From: DAITBA01 sp036824005
GTDB lineage: Bacteria > Pseudomonadota > Gammaproteobacteria > Burkholderiales > Rhodocyclaceae
Direction of reading: 5' to 3'
Assembly: GCA_036824005.1 (NCBI GenBank)
Contig: DAITBA010000007.1
Span: forward strand, 62,001 to 126,000
DNA: 64,000 nt
Notes under the pieces: generated by a model
The model's input: only the letters and a program-made list of their open reading frames with translations
Databases searched by the model: none
What the model was told of the DNA's origin: nothing
Translations under genes and position numbers: made by a program
In this document: in pieces, positions 16,774 to 25,209 of the stretch
Layout of the letters: every line of letters begins with the position of its first letter
Position numbering within the stretch: the stretch's first letter is position 1

Positions 16774-17223
16774 GGAAGGACTGCTATCCTCCTACTGCCA
16801 AGCGGGCGCGGACGTCCCGGGGAAATGGGAACTTGACTTGTGGCGCAGCGCTGCTGCGGCCTGTGGACCGGTTAATGTAAGCATGGAGCATGCCACTGGG
16901 GAGAACGCGCCATGTTGCGCAGCAACAGCGGTCGCCGAGCCCGTGTGCCGCTGCCTCGGACCGTTCGCGTACCCGCGACGGCGCGGCGATTCTGACTATG
17001 CCGGCGTGGTGCGCTGGCGCGCCGGCCGGCTGACCGGGTATGTATCGGACGAACGCATCGCGGCCGTTACACACTGCTCCGCTGCCGTAGCAAACGACTC
17101 TCGCAATCGAGGCAAGCGGCTTGAAATAGCACGGGAACGGCCAATGGCATAGCAGTTGCTAGATTTCCTGAATAAGCTTGCATCGATCATTCACCGCGTG
17201 ATAATCACGAGCCCGTTACAACC
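16774..17223. other. 450-base divergent intergenic region, fhcB to mptG
   Basis: Regulatory region between the two main C1 operons. I see no gene in it. Near mptG are a promoter (17178-17205) and an overlapping palindrome. On the fhcB side no strong -35/-10 pair could be picked out by eye; the fhcB leader carries the purine-rich AGGAGG. Confidence 0.5.
17178..17209 (+). promoter_or_regulatory. Promoter of the mptG operon with overlapping palindrome
   Basis: TTGCAT (17178-17183) and GATAAT (17200-17205) are 16 bases apart. The -10 lies inside CGTGATAATCACG (17197-17209), a perfect inverted repeat around one central base, which looks like an operator for a dimeric repressor. The predicted leader before mptG is very short, about a dozen bases, without an obvious ribosome binding site. 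Confidence 0.6.
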
Positions 17224-18231
17224 ATGGTGAGCACCCGTGCGCGTTTTCGCAAGTGGTCCTGGGTCGAGGCGCCAGCACGGCTGCATCTCGGCTTTCTCGA
17301 CCTGAACGGATCGCTCGGCCGACGCTTCGGCAGTATCGGCGTAACCCTCGATGGACTGACGACACGCGTGGCTGCCGCGCGCGCACCGAAAAGTTCCGTA
17401 CGCGGTCCGGACAAGACGCGCGCCGCGAACTATGTCGAACTTCTGAGGCAGGCCTGCGGCCTCGATGGCGGCGTGGAACTGGTCATCGAGAGTAGCATCC
17501 CCGCCCACGCTGGCTTGGGTTCGGGGACGCAACTAGCGCTCGCCGTCGGAACGGCGGTGTCGCGGCTTTTCGATCTCGGGCTGACGGCGCAGCGAATCGC
17601 GCAACTTCTGGATCGGGGCAGCCGCTCGGGCATCGGCATCGGCGCCTTCGAGCAGGGCGGCTTCTTGGTCGATGGCGGACATGGGCGCGACGACCAGCCG
17701 CCGCCGATCGTCAGCCGCATGGACTTCCCGACGCACTGGCGCATCGTGCTGGTGCTCGACCCCAATCGCTATGGTCTGCATGGCCAGGCCGAAGTCGAGG
17801 CCTTTCGCACCCTGCCGCGCTTTCCCGAGGCCGACGCAGGGTGCTTGTGCCGGCTGATGCTGATGCAGGCCCTGCCCGCCGTGGCGCGTGCCGACCTCGC
17901 CGCTTTCGGAACGGCGGTAACGCACACGCAGAGGGTGGTCGGTGACTATTTCGCGCCCGCGCAAGGCGGACGATTTGCAAGCGCGCGCGTGGCCGAGATC
18001 CTGGCGCTGGCCGAATCGCACGGCGCCGTCTGTGTCGGCCAAAGCTCGTGGGGTCCGACGGGCTTCGTCATCGTGGAATCCGAGGCGCAGGCCGAGCGGC
18101 TGGTGCGTCTTGGGATGAGTGCGCGCTCCGGCGCGAGCGCTGTGGATTTCAGGATACTTCGCGCACGCAATCATGGCGCGCTGGCATGGCTTGACGACGA
18201 GCGCGCAGGTGTGAAGCAAGGCAGCATGTAA
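17224..18231 (+). CDS. mptG: Beta-ribofuranosylaminobenzene 5'-phosphate synthase
   Basis: Catalyses the first committed step of tetrahydromethanopterin synthesis, condensing 4-aminobenzoate with phosphoribosyl diphosphate with release of carbon dioxide. The 335-residue protein belongs to the GHMP-kinase-like fold: WVEAPARLHLGFLDLNG near the N terminus, the phosphate loop IPAHAGLGSGTQLALAVG, and SGIGIGAFEQGGFLVDGG. GQSSWGPTGFV in the C-terminal part is typical of this enzyme. It is the first gene of a long tightly packed plus-strand operon. Start is the first ATG at 17224; GTG at 17227 is equally possible, since no ribosome binding site is visible. Confidence 0.93.
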   Translation: MVSTRARFRKWSWVEAPARLHLGFLDLNGSLGRRFGSIGVTLDGLTTRVAAARAPKSSVRGPDKTRAANYVELLRQACGLDGGVELVIESSIPAHAGLGSGTQLALAVGTAVSRLFDLGLTAQRIAQLLDRGSRSGIGIGAFEQGGFLVDGGHGRDDQPPPIVSRMDFPTHWRIVLVLDPNRYGLHGQAEVEAFRTLPRFPEADAGCLCRLMLMQALPAVARADLAAFGTAVTHTQRVVGDYFAPAQGGRFASARVAEILALAESHGAVCVGQSSWGPTGFVIVESEAQAERLVRLGMSARSGASAVDFRILRARNHGALAWLDDERAGVKQGSM

Positions 18232-18309
18232 TCGTAGTTGCAGCAGGCAGTGCCGAATTGCCGGCCCAAGGACAGAGCATCAACCACAACTATACAGAGA
18301 GACGCAACC

Positions 18310-19221
18310 GTGGCGGCCAGTGAGAAACCTTTCATCCTGCATATGTTCACCCCTGGCCGCAACGTCAGCCCCTTCGACGTCAACATGGCATGCGACGCCG
18401 GTTTCGACGTCGTCATGCCCTATGGCGACGTCACGCTGGACCAGATCGGGCCGCTCACCCAGGACGCGATCTTCTCCCGCGGCCCCAAGGGGGTCAAGCG
18501 CACCGGCATATTCATCGGCGGGCGCGAGATCGGCATGGCCGCCGACATGCTCGACGCGGCGCGGCACGCCATGGTGCCGCCCTTCGAAGTCTCCGTGTTC
18601 GCCGATCCGAGCGGCGCTTTCACCACCGCTGCAGCCATGGTTGCGTGCGTCGAGCGTCAATTGAGGAAAGCACATCAGACCGAACTGGCAGGCAAGACCG
18701 TGCTTGTCCTCGGCGGAACCGGTCCGGTGGGTGCTGCCGCGGCCGTCCTCGCCTCGGGTGCCGGTGCCATCGTCAAGATCGCCAGCCACAGCAGCGCGAC
18801 GCGGGCACGCATGACCGCGGAGGTGGTCAATGCCCGTTACGGCGCCAGCACAACGCCGGTCGATGCCTCCACGGACGCGCACAAGTCCGATCTGCTGCAC
18901 CAGGTGGACGTCATACTGGCCACTGCCAAGGCCGGCGTACAGGTGCTGAGCAAGGTGCAATTGGCCACCGCCGGTAGCCTGCTCGTGGCGGCGGACGTGA
19001 ATGCCGTACCGCCCGCCGGTATCGAAGGTGTCGGCGTCATGGACGACGGCGCGCCACTGGCGGCTGCCTCGGGAAAGGCACTCGGCGTCGGCGCGCTCGC
19101 TATCGGCAACGTCAAGTATCAGGTGCAGCGCGGTCTGTTCGAGGCCATGTTGCAGGCGGACAAGCCGCTCTATCTGGATTTCCGCGACGCCTTCGCCGCT
19201 GCGCGCAAGCATGTCGCCTGA
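18310..19221 (+). CDS. mtdB: NAD(P)-dependent methylene-tetrahydromethanopterin dehydrogenase
   Basis: Oxidises methylene-H4MPT to methenyl-H4MPT with NAD or NADP. The core HMFTPGRNVSPFDVNMACDAGFD at the N terminus, FVFADPSGAFTT-type segment (SVFADPSGAFTTAAAMVA) and the Rossmann motif VLGGTGPVGAAAAV identify it. A GTG at 18310 (VAASEKPFILHMF) is chosen as start, giving 303 residues; the frame runs back to a TTG at 18238 but the extra residues lack family character. It overlaps the next gene by 11 bases. It follows Fae and precedes Mch in the pathway. Confidence 0.93.
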   Translation: MAASEKPFILHMFTPGRNVSPFDVNMACDAGFDVVMPYGDVTLDQIGPLTQDAIFSRGPKGVKRTGIFIGGREIGMAADMLDAARHAMVPPFEVSVFADPSGAFTTAAAMVACVERQLRKAHQTELAGKTVLVLGGTGPVGAAAAVLASGAGAIVKIASHSSATRARMTAEVVNARYGASTTPVDASTDAHKSDLLHQVDVILATAKAGVQVLSKVQLATAGSLLVAADVNAVPPAGIEGVGVMDDGAPLAAASGKALGVGALAIGNVKYQVQRGLFEAMLQADKPLYLDFRDAFAAARKHVA

Positions 19222-20338
19222 GACTCTGCCCTATTTGATCACAGCCGCATCCGGCCGCGCGCTGACTGCCTCTGCGGCGCGCGGCGGTCATGCCGTCGTC
19301 GTGATCGACTACTTCGCCGACACTGACACGCGCGCCACCGCCACGGTCCGTCGCGCTGCCGTCGCGCACTCGCTTCAGTTCGACGAGGCGCTGTTGCTGC
19401 GCGAGGCCGACGATCTGGCGCCGTCCGGCCGTTGCGCCGGCCTCGTCTATGGTTCCGGGTTCGAGGATCGCACGACGCTTCTTGCGCGGCTGTGCGCCGG
19501 GCGCCGGCTCTACGGCAATGCGCCGCGCACCGTCGCCGCGCTCAAGGATCCTGCCTGTTTTTTCCCATTGCTCGACGAACTCGGCATTGCACATCCGGAA
19601 GTCCGCCTGGAACGGCCGGCACGGCAAGAGGGATGGCTGGCCAAGCGCGTCGGTGCCTGCGGCGGCGGCCATGTGCTGCCCGCGCACCGTTGCCCGGAGG
19701 ACACGGCGGACTTGTACTTTCAGAGATTCGAGCGCGGGCGCAGCCTGTCGGTGCTGTTCCTGGCCAATGGCCGGCGCGCCCACGTCATCGGCTTCAACGA
19801 GCAGTGGTATGCCGGACAGTTGCAGCCGGCACCCTTCGCCTACGGGGGCGCCGTGGGTGGGCTGCGTTTATCGGCCGAGGTGCGATCAGCCATCACCGCG
19901 GCATTGAACGATCTCGTCAGCACGACTGGCCTGGTTGGCATCAACGGGCTCGACTTCCTGCTTCGCGACAACCGCGTAAGCGTGCTGGAAATCAATCCGC
20001 GACCCACTTCGACCATGGAGCTATACGACGCCGACTATCCAGGCGGGCTGTTTGCATGGCATCTCGCGGCATGCGATGGCGAGTTGCCGTCATCGCCGCC
20101 TAAGCCTCTGGTGGCGCGCGCCCATGCCATCGTCTTCGCAGCGCGCGGCATTCATGTCGACGCGACCCTGGGCCTGCCCGACTGGTGCTCTGACCGGCCG
20201 GCGCCGGATACATACATCGCGGCCGGCGCACCGCTATGCACGATTCATGCCGCCGGCCGCAGCGCCGAGCACGCGGCCCACAACTTGCGCCGGCGGCGGC
20301 GGCAGATGGCGGATATCTTGAACGCGGAGGCGGCGTGA
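19211..20338 (+). CDS. ATP-grasp protein of the H4MPT gene cluster
   Basis: 375-residue ATP-grasp enzyme found between mtdB and mch in methylotroph C1 clusters (often called orf5). Visible features are the nucleotide-binding region (GWLAKRVGACGGGHV), the metal/ATP residues in GINGLDFLLRDNRVSVLEINPRPTSTMELYD, and a C-terminal swivel-like segment with YIAAGAPLCTIHAAGRSAEHA. The family forms carboxylate-amine bonds, so a late step of H4MPT synthesis, or addition of an amino acid to a cofactor, is expected. The precise substrate is not known to me. The ATG at 19211 lies inside the mtdB end, and the stop overlaps mch. Confidence 0.85.
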   Translation: MSPETLPYLITAASGRALTASAARGGHAVVVIDYFADTDTRATATVRRAAVAHSLQFDEALLLREADDLAPSGRCAGLVYGSGFEDRTTLLARLCAGRRLYGNAPRTVAALKDPACFFPLLDELGIAHPEVRLERPARQEGWLAKRVGACGGGHVLPAHRCPEDTADLYFQRFERGRSLSVLFLANGRRAHVIGFNEQWYAGQLQPAPFAYGGAVGGLRLSAEVRSAITAALNDLVSTTGLVGINGLDFLLRDNRVSVLEINPRPTSTMELYDADYPGGLFAWHLAACDGELPSSPPKPLVARAHAIVFAARGIHVDATLGLPDWCSDRPAPDTYIAAGAPLCTIHAAGRSAEHAAHNLRRRRRQMADILNAEAA

Positions 20339-21339
20339 GCACCGCGGCAACCAGCGCAAACCCGGTGCTCGCCGGCAATCTGCCCAGTGTCGGCCGTCGT
20401 TCCCAACCGCTGGTCGACGCGTTGCTGCGCGACGCACCGGCATTGCGCCTGCGCGTCACATCGCTCGCGAGCGGCGTGCGCATCGTCGACGCCGGCATTG
20501 ATTGTATCGGGGGAATCGAGGCCGGCCGGCGCATCGCCGAGATCTGCCTGGGCGGCCTAGGCAGCGTGCAGTTGCTCTGCTCCGGGGGGCGTTTGCCGTT
20601 GCGAGTTTCGGTTCATACCGCCAATCCAACGCTTGCGTGCCTGGGAAGTCAGTACGCGGGCTGGAGCCTGTCCCATGGCGAAGGCAAGGACGCCTTTCAT
20701 GCCCTGGGCTCCGGTCCTGGCCGCGCACTGGCGCGCAAAGAGGAACTGTTTCGTGAGCTTGGCTACGAGGACGACGCCGATTCCGCCTGCCTGGTGCTGG
20801 AGGTGGACAAGCCGCCGCCGCAGGAGATCGTGGACAAGATCGTGCGCGACTGCCGCATCGCGCCTGAGCGCCTGACCCTGATTCTCACGCCAACCCGCAG
20901 TCTGGCAGGCGTTGTGCAGATCGTCGCCCGTGTGCTGGAAGTCGCCCTGCACAAGGTTCATGCCCTCGGTTTCCCCCTGGCCGCCCTGGCGGATGGCGCC
21001 GGCATGGCACCGCTGCCGCCGCCGGCGGCCGATTTTTTGATGAGCATGGGCCGCACCAATGACGCCATCCTGTTGGGCGGCGAGGTGCAGCTGTACGTGG
21101 ACTGCGACGACGCGCAGGCGCGCGCGCTGGCGCTGAATTTGCCGAGCAGCGCCTCGCGCGACTACGGCAGGCCCTTTGCGCAGGTGTTCAGGGAATACAG
21201 GTTCGACTTCTACAAGATCGACCCGATGCTGTTCGCGCCCGCCCGGGTCGCCGTCACCAACATCGACAGTGGCAACACATATTGTGGCGGAGAAACAAAC
21301 GAGGCATTGCTGGCAGCTTCCTTCGGAGAACCAGGCTGA
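20335..21339 (+). CDS. mch: Methenyltetrahydromethanopterin cyclohydrolase
   Basis: Hydrolyses methenyl-H4MPT to N5-formyl-H4MPT, the substrate of the Fhc complex. 334 residues, usual for the family. Recognisable segments are IDCIGGIEAGRRIAEICLGGLG, LACLGSQYAGWSL, GSGPGRALARKEELF and GRTNDAILLGGEVQLYVD. The GTG start at 20335 overlaps the stop of the ATP-grasp gene (GTGA), and its own stop overlaps the next start (TGATG), so expression is translationally linked. The frame extends further upstream but that part lies within the preceding gene. Confidence 0.95.
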   Translation: MSTAATSANPVLAGNLPSVGRRSQPLVDALLRDAPALRLRVTSLASGVRIVDAGIDCIGGIEAGRRIAEICLGGLGSVQLLCSGGRLPLRVSVHTANPTLACLGSQYAGWSLSHGEGKDAFHALGSGPGRALARKEELFRELGYEDDADSACLVLEVDKPPPQEIVDKIVRDCRIAPERLTLILTPTRSLAGVVQIVARVLEVALHKVHALGFPLAALADGAGMAPLPPPAADFLMSMGRTNDAILLGGEVQLYVDCDDAQARALALNLPSSASRDYGRPFAQVFREYRFDFYKIDPMLFAPARVAVTNIDSGNTYCGGETNEALLAASFGEPG

Positions 21340-22247
21340 TGTGGCGCGTGGCCATCATGACCGACCAACCTGGCTGGCACGGCGCGCAGCTGCGCCGCGC
21401 CTTCAAGGCACGCGGGGTGGCCACGCGCTACGTTGACCTGGCGCAGTGCCGCATCGACCTCGGCGCCGCCACCCATGGGCTCGTCCTGCCAGGGTTCGAG
21501 CGCCGTCTTCCCGACGGCGTGTTCGTGCGCGGCATTACCGCCGGAACGCTGGAGCAGATCACGCTGCGGCTGGACTTCCTCCATGCCATGCAGGAGATCG
21601 GCATCGCTGTACACAACGACGCCGGAGCCATCGAGCGCAGCGTAGACAAGGCGCGCACCAGCCTGCTGCTGCGGCGCGCGGGCGTTCCGACGCCGCCGAC
21701 CTGGGTCTGCGAATCCGCGGTTCAGGCGCGCGCCGTACTGATGCGCGAGACCGCTCCCGGTCACGAGTTGGTGGTGAAACCACTATTCGGCTCCCAGGGT
21801 AAGGGGTTGTTGCGCCTGGCAGCCGGCGCGGATATTCCGCCGGCGGATGCGTACGGCGGCGTCTGGTATCTGCAGCGCTTCGTCCCCGGTATCGACGGGC
21901 ACTGGCAGGACTGGCGCGTGCTGGTCGCCGGCAACGGCGTCGTGGCGGCCATGGCGCGCCACGGGCGGGACTGGATCAACAACGTTGCGCGCGGCGCGCG
22001 CTGCGAGCGGGTCGAGATCGAGGAGATTATGCGCCGCCTGGCTGTCGACGCGGCGCGCGCCGTGGCAATGGACTACGCCGGCGTGGACATCATGCGCGAC
22101 CGGGAAGGCCGACTGACCGTCATCGAGGTCAACAGCATTCCGGCCTGGAAAGGACTGCAAGGCGTCACGGGTTTCAACATCGCCGAGCGCCTGGTGGACG
22201 ATTTCATACAGCGCCGGCTGGCGCGCCCCCTGGAGGCAGCATGTTGA
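21339..22247 (+). CDS. RimK-type ATP-grasp ligase of the H4MPT gene cluster
   Basis: 302-residue ATP-grasp ligase of the RimK/glutamate ligase group. The N-terminal domain begins MWRVAIMTDQPGWHGAQLRRAF; the ATP-binding part includes LVVKPLFGSQGKGL and YLQRFVPGIDGHWQDWRVLV, with catalytic metal residues in GVDIMRDREGRLTVIEVNSIPAWKGL. Counterparts sit beside mch in methylotrophs (often called orf7). The group attaches glutamate-like amino acids, so a role in making the side chain of H4MPT or methylofuran is likely. The substrate is not established from sequence. The ATG shares a base with the mch stop. Confidence 0.87.
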   Translation: MWRVAIMTDQPGWHGAQLRRAFKARGVATRYVDLAQCRIDLGAATHGLVLPGFERRLPDGVFVRGITAGTLEQITLRLDFLHAMQEIGIAVHNDAGAIERSVDKARTSLLLRRAGVPTPPTWVCESAVQARAVLMRETAPGHELVVKPLFGSQGKGLLRLAAGADIPPADAYGGVWYLQRFVPGIDGHWQDWRVLVAGNGVVAAMARHGRDWINNVARGARCERVEIEEIMRRLAVDAARAVAMDYAGVDIMRDREGRLTVIEVNSIPAWKGLQGVTGFNIAERLVDDFIQRRLARPLEAAC

Positions 22248-23230
22248 GCACGGCCCGCAGCGCCCGGCTCGCAGAGGCCGTACGTATGGCCTGCGAAACG
22301 GAGATCCGCGCCCTCAAGCCCGGCAACGTCGGCCTTCATGGCGCCGGCCATGGCATGACCGCCGACGATTTTCTGATCAGCGCCGAGGCCATCGCCGAGC
22401 CGCTGACCGTGCCCGGCCGGTCGGTGGGCGGGCGCATCCTCGCCGCCGTGGAGGCGACCAGGCGCGCCGTGCCCTGTAACACCAACCTCGGCATCGTGCT
22501 TCTGTGCGCGCCGCTGGCTCAGGCCGCCTTGCGGTCGAACGGCGCCTTTCCACTGCGGCTCGAGCTGGAGCGCGTACTTGCGCAACTCGACATTGCCGAC
22601 GCGGAGCTGGCATTCACTGCGATCCGGCTAGCCAATCCGGGAGGCCTGGGCGAGGCGCCGGCGCACGACGTGCGCCAGCCGGCGCGCGTCAGCCTGCTTG
22701 AGGCCATGTGCGCCGCCAGCCCGCGCGACAGCATCGCCCGGCAGTATGCCCACGGTTTCGCCGACATCTTCGACATCGGCATTGGATTCTACCGCCAGTG
22801 CCGCGCCCGCTGGCGCAGCGAGGAATGGGCGGTGGCCGCCGTGTATCTGCGCTGCATGGCGCGCTGGCCGGACTCCCATGTCCGGCGCAAGCACGGCGAA
22901 CAGACGGCCCGTGCCCTGAGTCGGGAGGCGGCCGCCGTCAGCGCCGAGTTGCAGCGCACGTCGCGGCCTGAACTGTTGCGGCCACGCCTGCTGGAGTGGG
23001 ACGAGGATCTGAAGCGCCGGGGCATCAATCCGGGCACCAGCGCCGACATTTGCGTGGCATGCGTGTTCGGGGCACGCGTGGAGGAGATTCTGGAAGAGGA
23101 GTTCAACGCCGCCGAGCCGAATCCCGGTTCGGCGGCTGATCAGCCGTGGGACCGGAGCCTGGCGCAGGGACGTCCGCTGCACGCGAATGCTCCTGCGATG
23201 GGTTCCGCCCACAATTCATCAAGCAACTAG
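22241..23230 (+). CDS. CitG/MdcB-like triphosphoribosyl-dephospho-CoA synthase family protein
   Basis: 329-residue helical protein related to triphosphoribosyl-dephospho-CoA synthases (CitG, MdcB). Family elements are ALKPGNVGLHGAGHGMTADDFLISA, PCNTNLGIVLLCAPL and the distal HVRRKHGEQTA and GINPGTSADICVACVF. Such homologues belong to the conserved set of H4MPT/methylofuran genes in methylotrophs and in many archaea, although no citrate lyase or malonate decarboxylase is present here. A role in adding a phosphoribosyl-type group to the cofactor is possible but unproved. The protein ends with about 40 low-complexity residues. It overlaps the preceding gene by seven bases, and fae follows after 18 bases. 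Confidence 0.85.
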   Translation: MLSTARSARLAEAVRMACETEIRALKPGNVGLHGAGHGMTADDFLISAEAIAEPLTVPGRSVGGRILAAVEATRRAVPCNTNLGIVLLCAPLAQAALRSNGAFPLRLELERVLAQLDIADAELAFTAIRLANPGGLGEAPAHDVRQPARVSLLEAMCAASPRDSIARQYAHGFADIFDIGIGFYRQCRARWRSEEWAVAAVYLRCMARWPDSHVRRKHGEQTARALSREAAAVSAELQRTSRPELLRPRLLEWDEDLKRRGINPGTSADICVACVFGARVEEILEEEFNAAEPNPGSAADQPWDRSLAQGRPLHANAPAMGSAHNSSSN

Positions 23231-23248
23231 AGAAGAGGAGGAAATGCC

Positions 23249-23761
23249 ATGGCAAAAATCAACGGCCTTTGCGTCGGCGAATCCCTGGTAGGAGACGGCA
23301 ACGAGGTTGCGCACATCGACCTCATCATGGGGCCGCGCGGCAGCGCCGCCGAGACTGCGTTCGCCAACTGCCTGACCAACAACAAGGACGGTTTCACCTC
23401 GCTGCTGGCGGTCGTGGCGCCCAACCTGCTGTGCAAGCCGGCGACGGTCATGTTCAACAAGGTCACCATCAAGGGCGCCAAGCAGGCGGTGCAGATGTTT
23501 GGCCCGGCGCAGCGCGCGGTGGCGATGGCAGTGGCCGACAGCGTAGCCGACGGCACCATTCCGGCCGACGAGGCCGACAATCTGTTCGTATGTGTCGGCG
23601 TATTCATTCACTGGCTGGCAGCGGACGACGGCAAGATCCAGGACTACAACTACCAAGCCACGCGCGAGGCGATCAAGCGCGCCGTCAACGGCGAGCCGAA
23701 GGCGGCCGAGGTCGTGGCGAAAAAAGGAACGGCGAACCATCCATTCCAGGCCCACTCCTGA
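23249..23761 (+). CDS. fae: Formaldehyde-activating enzyme
   Basis: Condenses formaldehyde with tetrahydromethanopterin to methylene-H4MPT, the entry step of the oxidation pathway, in the cytoplasm. The 170-residue protein is a normal-length Fae: VGESLVGDGNEVAHIDLIMG with the catalytic histidine H22, NNKDGFTSLLAVVAPNL, and TIKGAKQAVQMFGPAQ. AGGAGG is spaced seven bases from the ATG. It is followed after 99 bases by a second fae gene in the same orientation; the two proteins are close paralogues from about residue 8 on. Confidence 0.97.
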   Translation: MAKINGLCVGESLVGDGNEVAHIDLIMGPRGSAAETAFANCLTNNKDGFTSLLAVVAPNLLCKPATVMFNKVTIKGAKQAVQMFGPAQRAVAMAVADSVADGTIPADEADNLFVCVGVFIHWLAADDGKIQDYNYQATREAIKRAVNGEPKAAEVVAKKGTANHPFQAHS

Positions 23762-23770
23762 TCCCGGCAT

Positions 23771-23796
23771 GCGCCCCGGCGACAAATCCGGGGCGC
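23771..23796 (+). other. Intergenic hairpin between the two fae genes
   Basis: GCGCCCCGG (23771-23779) pairs perfectly with CCGGGGCGC (23788-23796) around an eight-base loop. No T run follows, so it is more likely a message-processing or stabilising hairpin, or a weak attenuator, than a full terminator. It could set the ratio of the two fae messages. Confidence 0.6.
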
Positions 23797-23860
23797 AACC
23801 GGGCGCCGCAAGCACGGCTGCGCACCGCGCGTAGCAATCCCATACATAGGAGGGATGTTC

Positions 23861-24463
23861 ATGGGAATTCTCGAAACCATCATGGGCTTCTTCGGTGGCA
23901 GACCGGAGGCAACGCACACGCCCGGCCCGGCACCTTCCACAGCACCTCCCGCCCGCAGGATCGACCGGATGCTGGTCGGCGAATCGCTGGTGGGCGACGG
24001 CAACGAGGTCGCCCACATCGACCTGATCATCGGGCCGCGGGGCAGCGCCGCCGAGAAGGCCTTCGCGCGCTGCCTGACCGACAACAAAGGCGGCTTCACC
24101 TCGCTGTTGGCGGTGGTTGCGCCTAACCTAATTGCCAAGCCCAACGCGGTGATGTTCAACAAGGTGACCATCAAGGGCGCCAAGCAGGCGGTACAGATGT
24201 TCGGTCCAGCCCAGCGCGGTGTGGCGATGGCCGTGGCCGATTGCGTCGCCGACGGCACGATTCCCGCGGATCAGGCCAACGATCTCTACATCTGCATCGG
24301 CGTGTTCATCCACTGGCTGGCGGACAATGACAAGAAGATCCAGGACTACAACTACGAGGCGACCAGGCAGGCGATCAAGCGTGCCGTCGCTGGCGAGCCA
24401 ACTGCTGCCCAAGTCGTGGCGAAAAAGGGGAGCACGATGCACCCCTTCGCGGCCCACGCCTGA
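23861..24463 (+). CDS. fae2: Second formaldehyde-activating enzyme with amphipathic N-terminal extension
   Basis: 200-residue Fae paralogue. From about residue 36 it matches the first Fae closely (VGESLVGDGNEVAHIDLI with histidine H52, DNKGGFTSLLAVVAPNL, IKGAKQAVQMFGPAQR), so catalytic residues are kept. In front lies an added segment: a short helix MGILETIMGFFGG, hydrophobic on one face, then a Pro/Ala/Thr-rich linker to about residue 33. This looks like a membrane-surface anchor or docking tag. The start at 23861 is preferred over ATG 23855 because AGGAGG (23848-23853) is seven bases away from the former and one base from the latter. The gene ends the plus-strand C1 operon, facing a convergent gene. 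Confidence 0.93.
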   Translation: MGILETIMGFFGGRPEATHTPGPAPSTAPPARRIDRMLVGESLVGDGNEVAHIDLIIGPRGSAAEKAFARCLTDNKGGFTSLLAVVAPNLIAKPNAVMFNKVTIKGAKQAVQMFGPAQRGVAMAVADCVADGTIPADQANDLYICIGVFIHWLADNDKKIQDYNYEATRQAIKRAVAGEPTAAQVVAKKGSTMHPFAAHA

Positions 24464-24481
24464 AGGCCAACGCCGGCCGGG

Positions 24482-25198
24482 CTATGGCCGGGGTGACGGC
24501 CGCGTGAAGCCCGCCAGATCCTCGCCCGAAAGGCGACCGTCATGCACGGCGCTAGCGAGTAGCACCCCAGCGGCGCCGCTGCGGTCGAGCGCATCGAGAT
24601 CGGCGCGCGTGCGTACGCCGCCGGCAGTATAGACCTCGCCGACCGGTCGGCGTGTCGTCAGCGCGCGAAGGAGATCAAAATCAGGACCGGCACCAGCGCC
24701 GACCCGATCAAGATTCATGGCGATCACGCGCCGTGGCCAGAGATCGGGCCGGTCCAACAGCGCGGGCGGACCGAGAAAACTGCCCGCTCTGCTGTCCAGC
24801 GACAGCACGACATCGTCGCCACGAGCGGCGATATCCGCCATCAGGCTCTCGTCGTCCATGCTCTCGCTGCCCAGAACCGGCGTTCCCAGCCCAGCGACCT
24901 GCAAGTCTCGAAAGGCCGCCATGCCGCTTATGCCGGTGTCCAGCCACAGTGCGAGCCGCGGGAATTGATGACGTATGGCAGCGATGTCACCGCGGTTGTC
25001 GCCTCGCCCCATGATGGCATCCAGGTCGGCTATGTAAAGCGCATCGAACCCGTGAAGCCGCAACAGCGCTCCGGCCACCGCCGCGGGCGCACAGGAGTGA
25101 CAGAGCTGCGAGGCAAGCGGCCGATATTCATCACGCATGCCGCGGCGGGCGTGCACGACCTGTCCGCCCATGAGGTCCAGCACCGCAATCAGCTTCAT
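24482..25198 (-). CDS. HisA/HisF-like TIM-barrel protein of the C1 cofactor cluster
   Basis: 238-residue homologue of phosphoribosylformimino-AICAR ribotide isomerase (HisA). The beginning MKLIAVLDLMGGQVVHARRG, then DALYIADLDAIMG and TAGGVRTRADLDAL show the phosphate-binding (beta/alpha)8 fold. It is not beside other histidine genes but between fae2 and methylofuran genes, and homologues of this divergent group occur in methylotroph and archaeal cofactor clusters. It is therefore probably a cofactor enzyme rather than HisA; the reaction is unknown to me. Its ATG is only 11 bases from the divergent start of the mfnD-like gene, so one or both promoters must lie inside coding sequence. Confidence 0.8.
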   Translation of the reverse strand: MKLIAVLDLMGGQVVHARRGMRDEYRPLASQLCHSCAPAAVAGALLRLHGFDALYIADLDAIMGRGDNRGDIAAIRHQFPRLALWLDTGISGMAAFRDLQVAGLGTPVLGSESMDDESLMADIAARGDDVVLSLDSRAGSFLGPPALLDRPDLWPRRVIAMNLDRVGAGAGPDFDLLRALTTRRPVGEVYTAGGVRTRADLDALDRSGAAGVLLASAVHDGRLSGEDLAGFTRPSPRP

Positions 25199-25209
25199 CG
25201 GGTAGCGAC

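Noticed and set aside
15397..16836. Long plus-strand open frame over fhcB
   Set aside because: It is antisense to fhcB, rich in His/Arg/Gln as expected of a shadow in high-GC DNA.
23861..24463. Bacterial microcompartment cargo tag on Fae2
   Set aside because: The helix-linker layout resembles encapsulation peptides, but no shell protein gene is in the window, so a membrane or complex anchor is kept as the main idea.
24464..24520. Terminator between fae2 and the HisA-like gene
   Set aside because: The GC-rich inverted repeats (GGCCGG elements) lie partly inside the HisA-like end and lack a T run, so I could not define a real terminator.
24482..25198. Histidine biosynthesis hisA
   Set aside because: No other his genes nearby and the locus is filled with C1 cofactor genes; more likely a divergent HisA-like cofactor enzyme.
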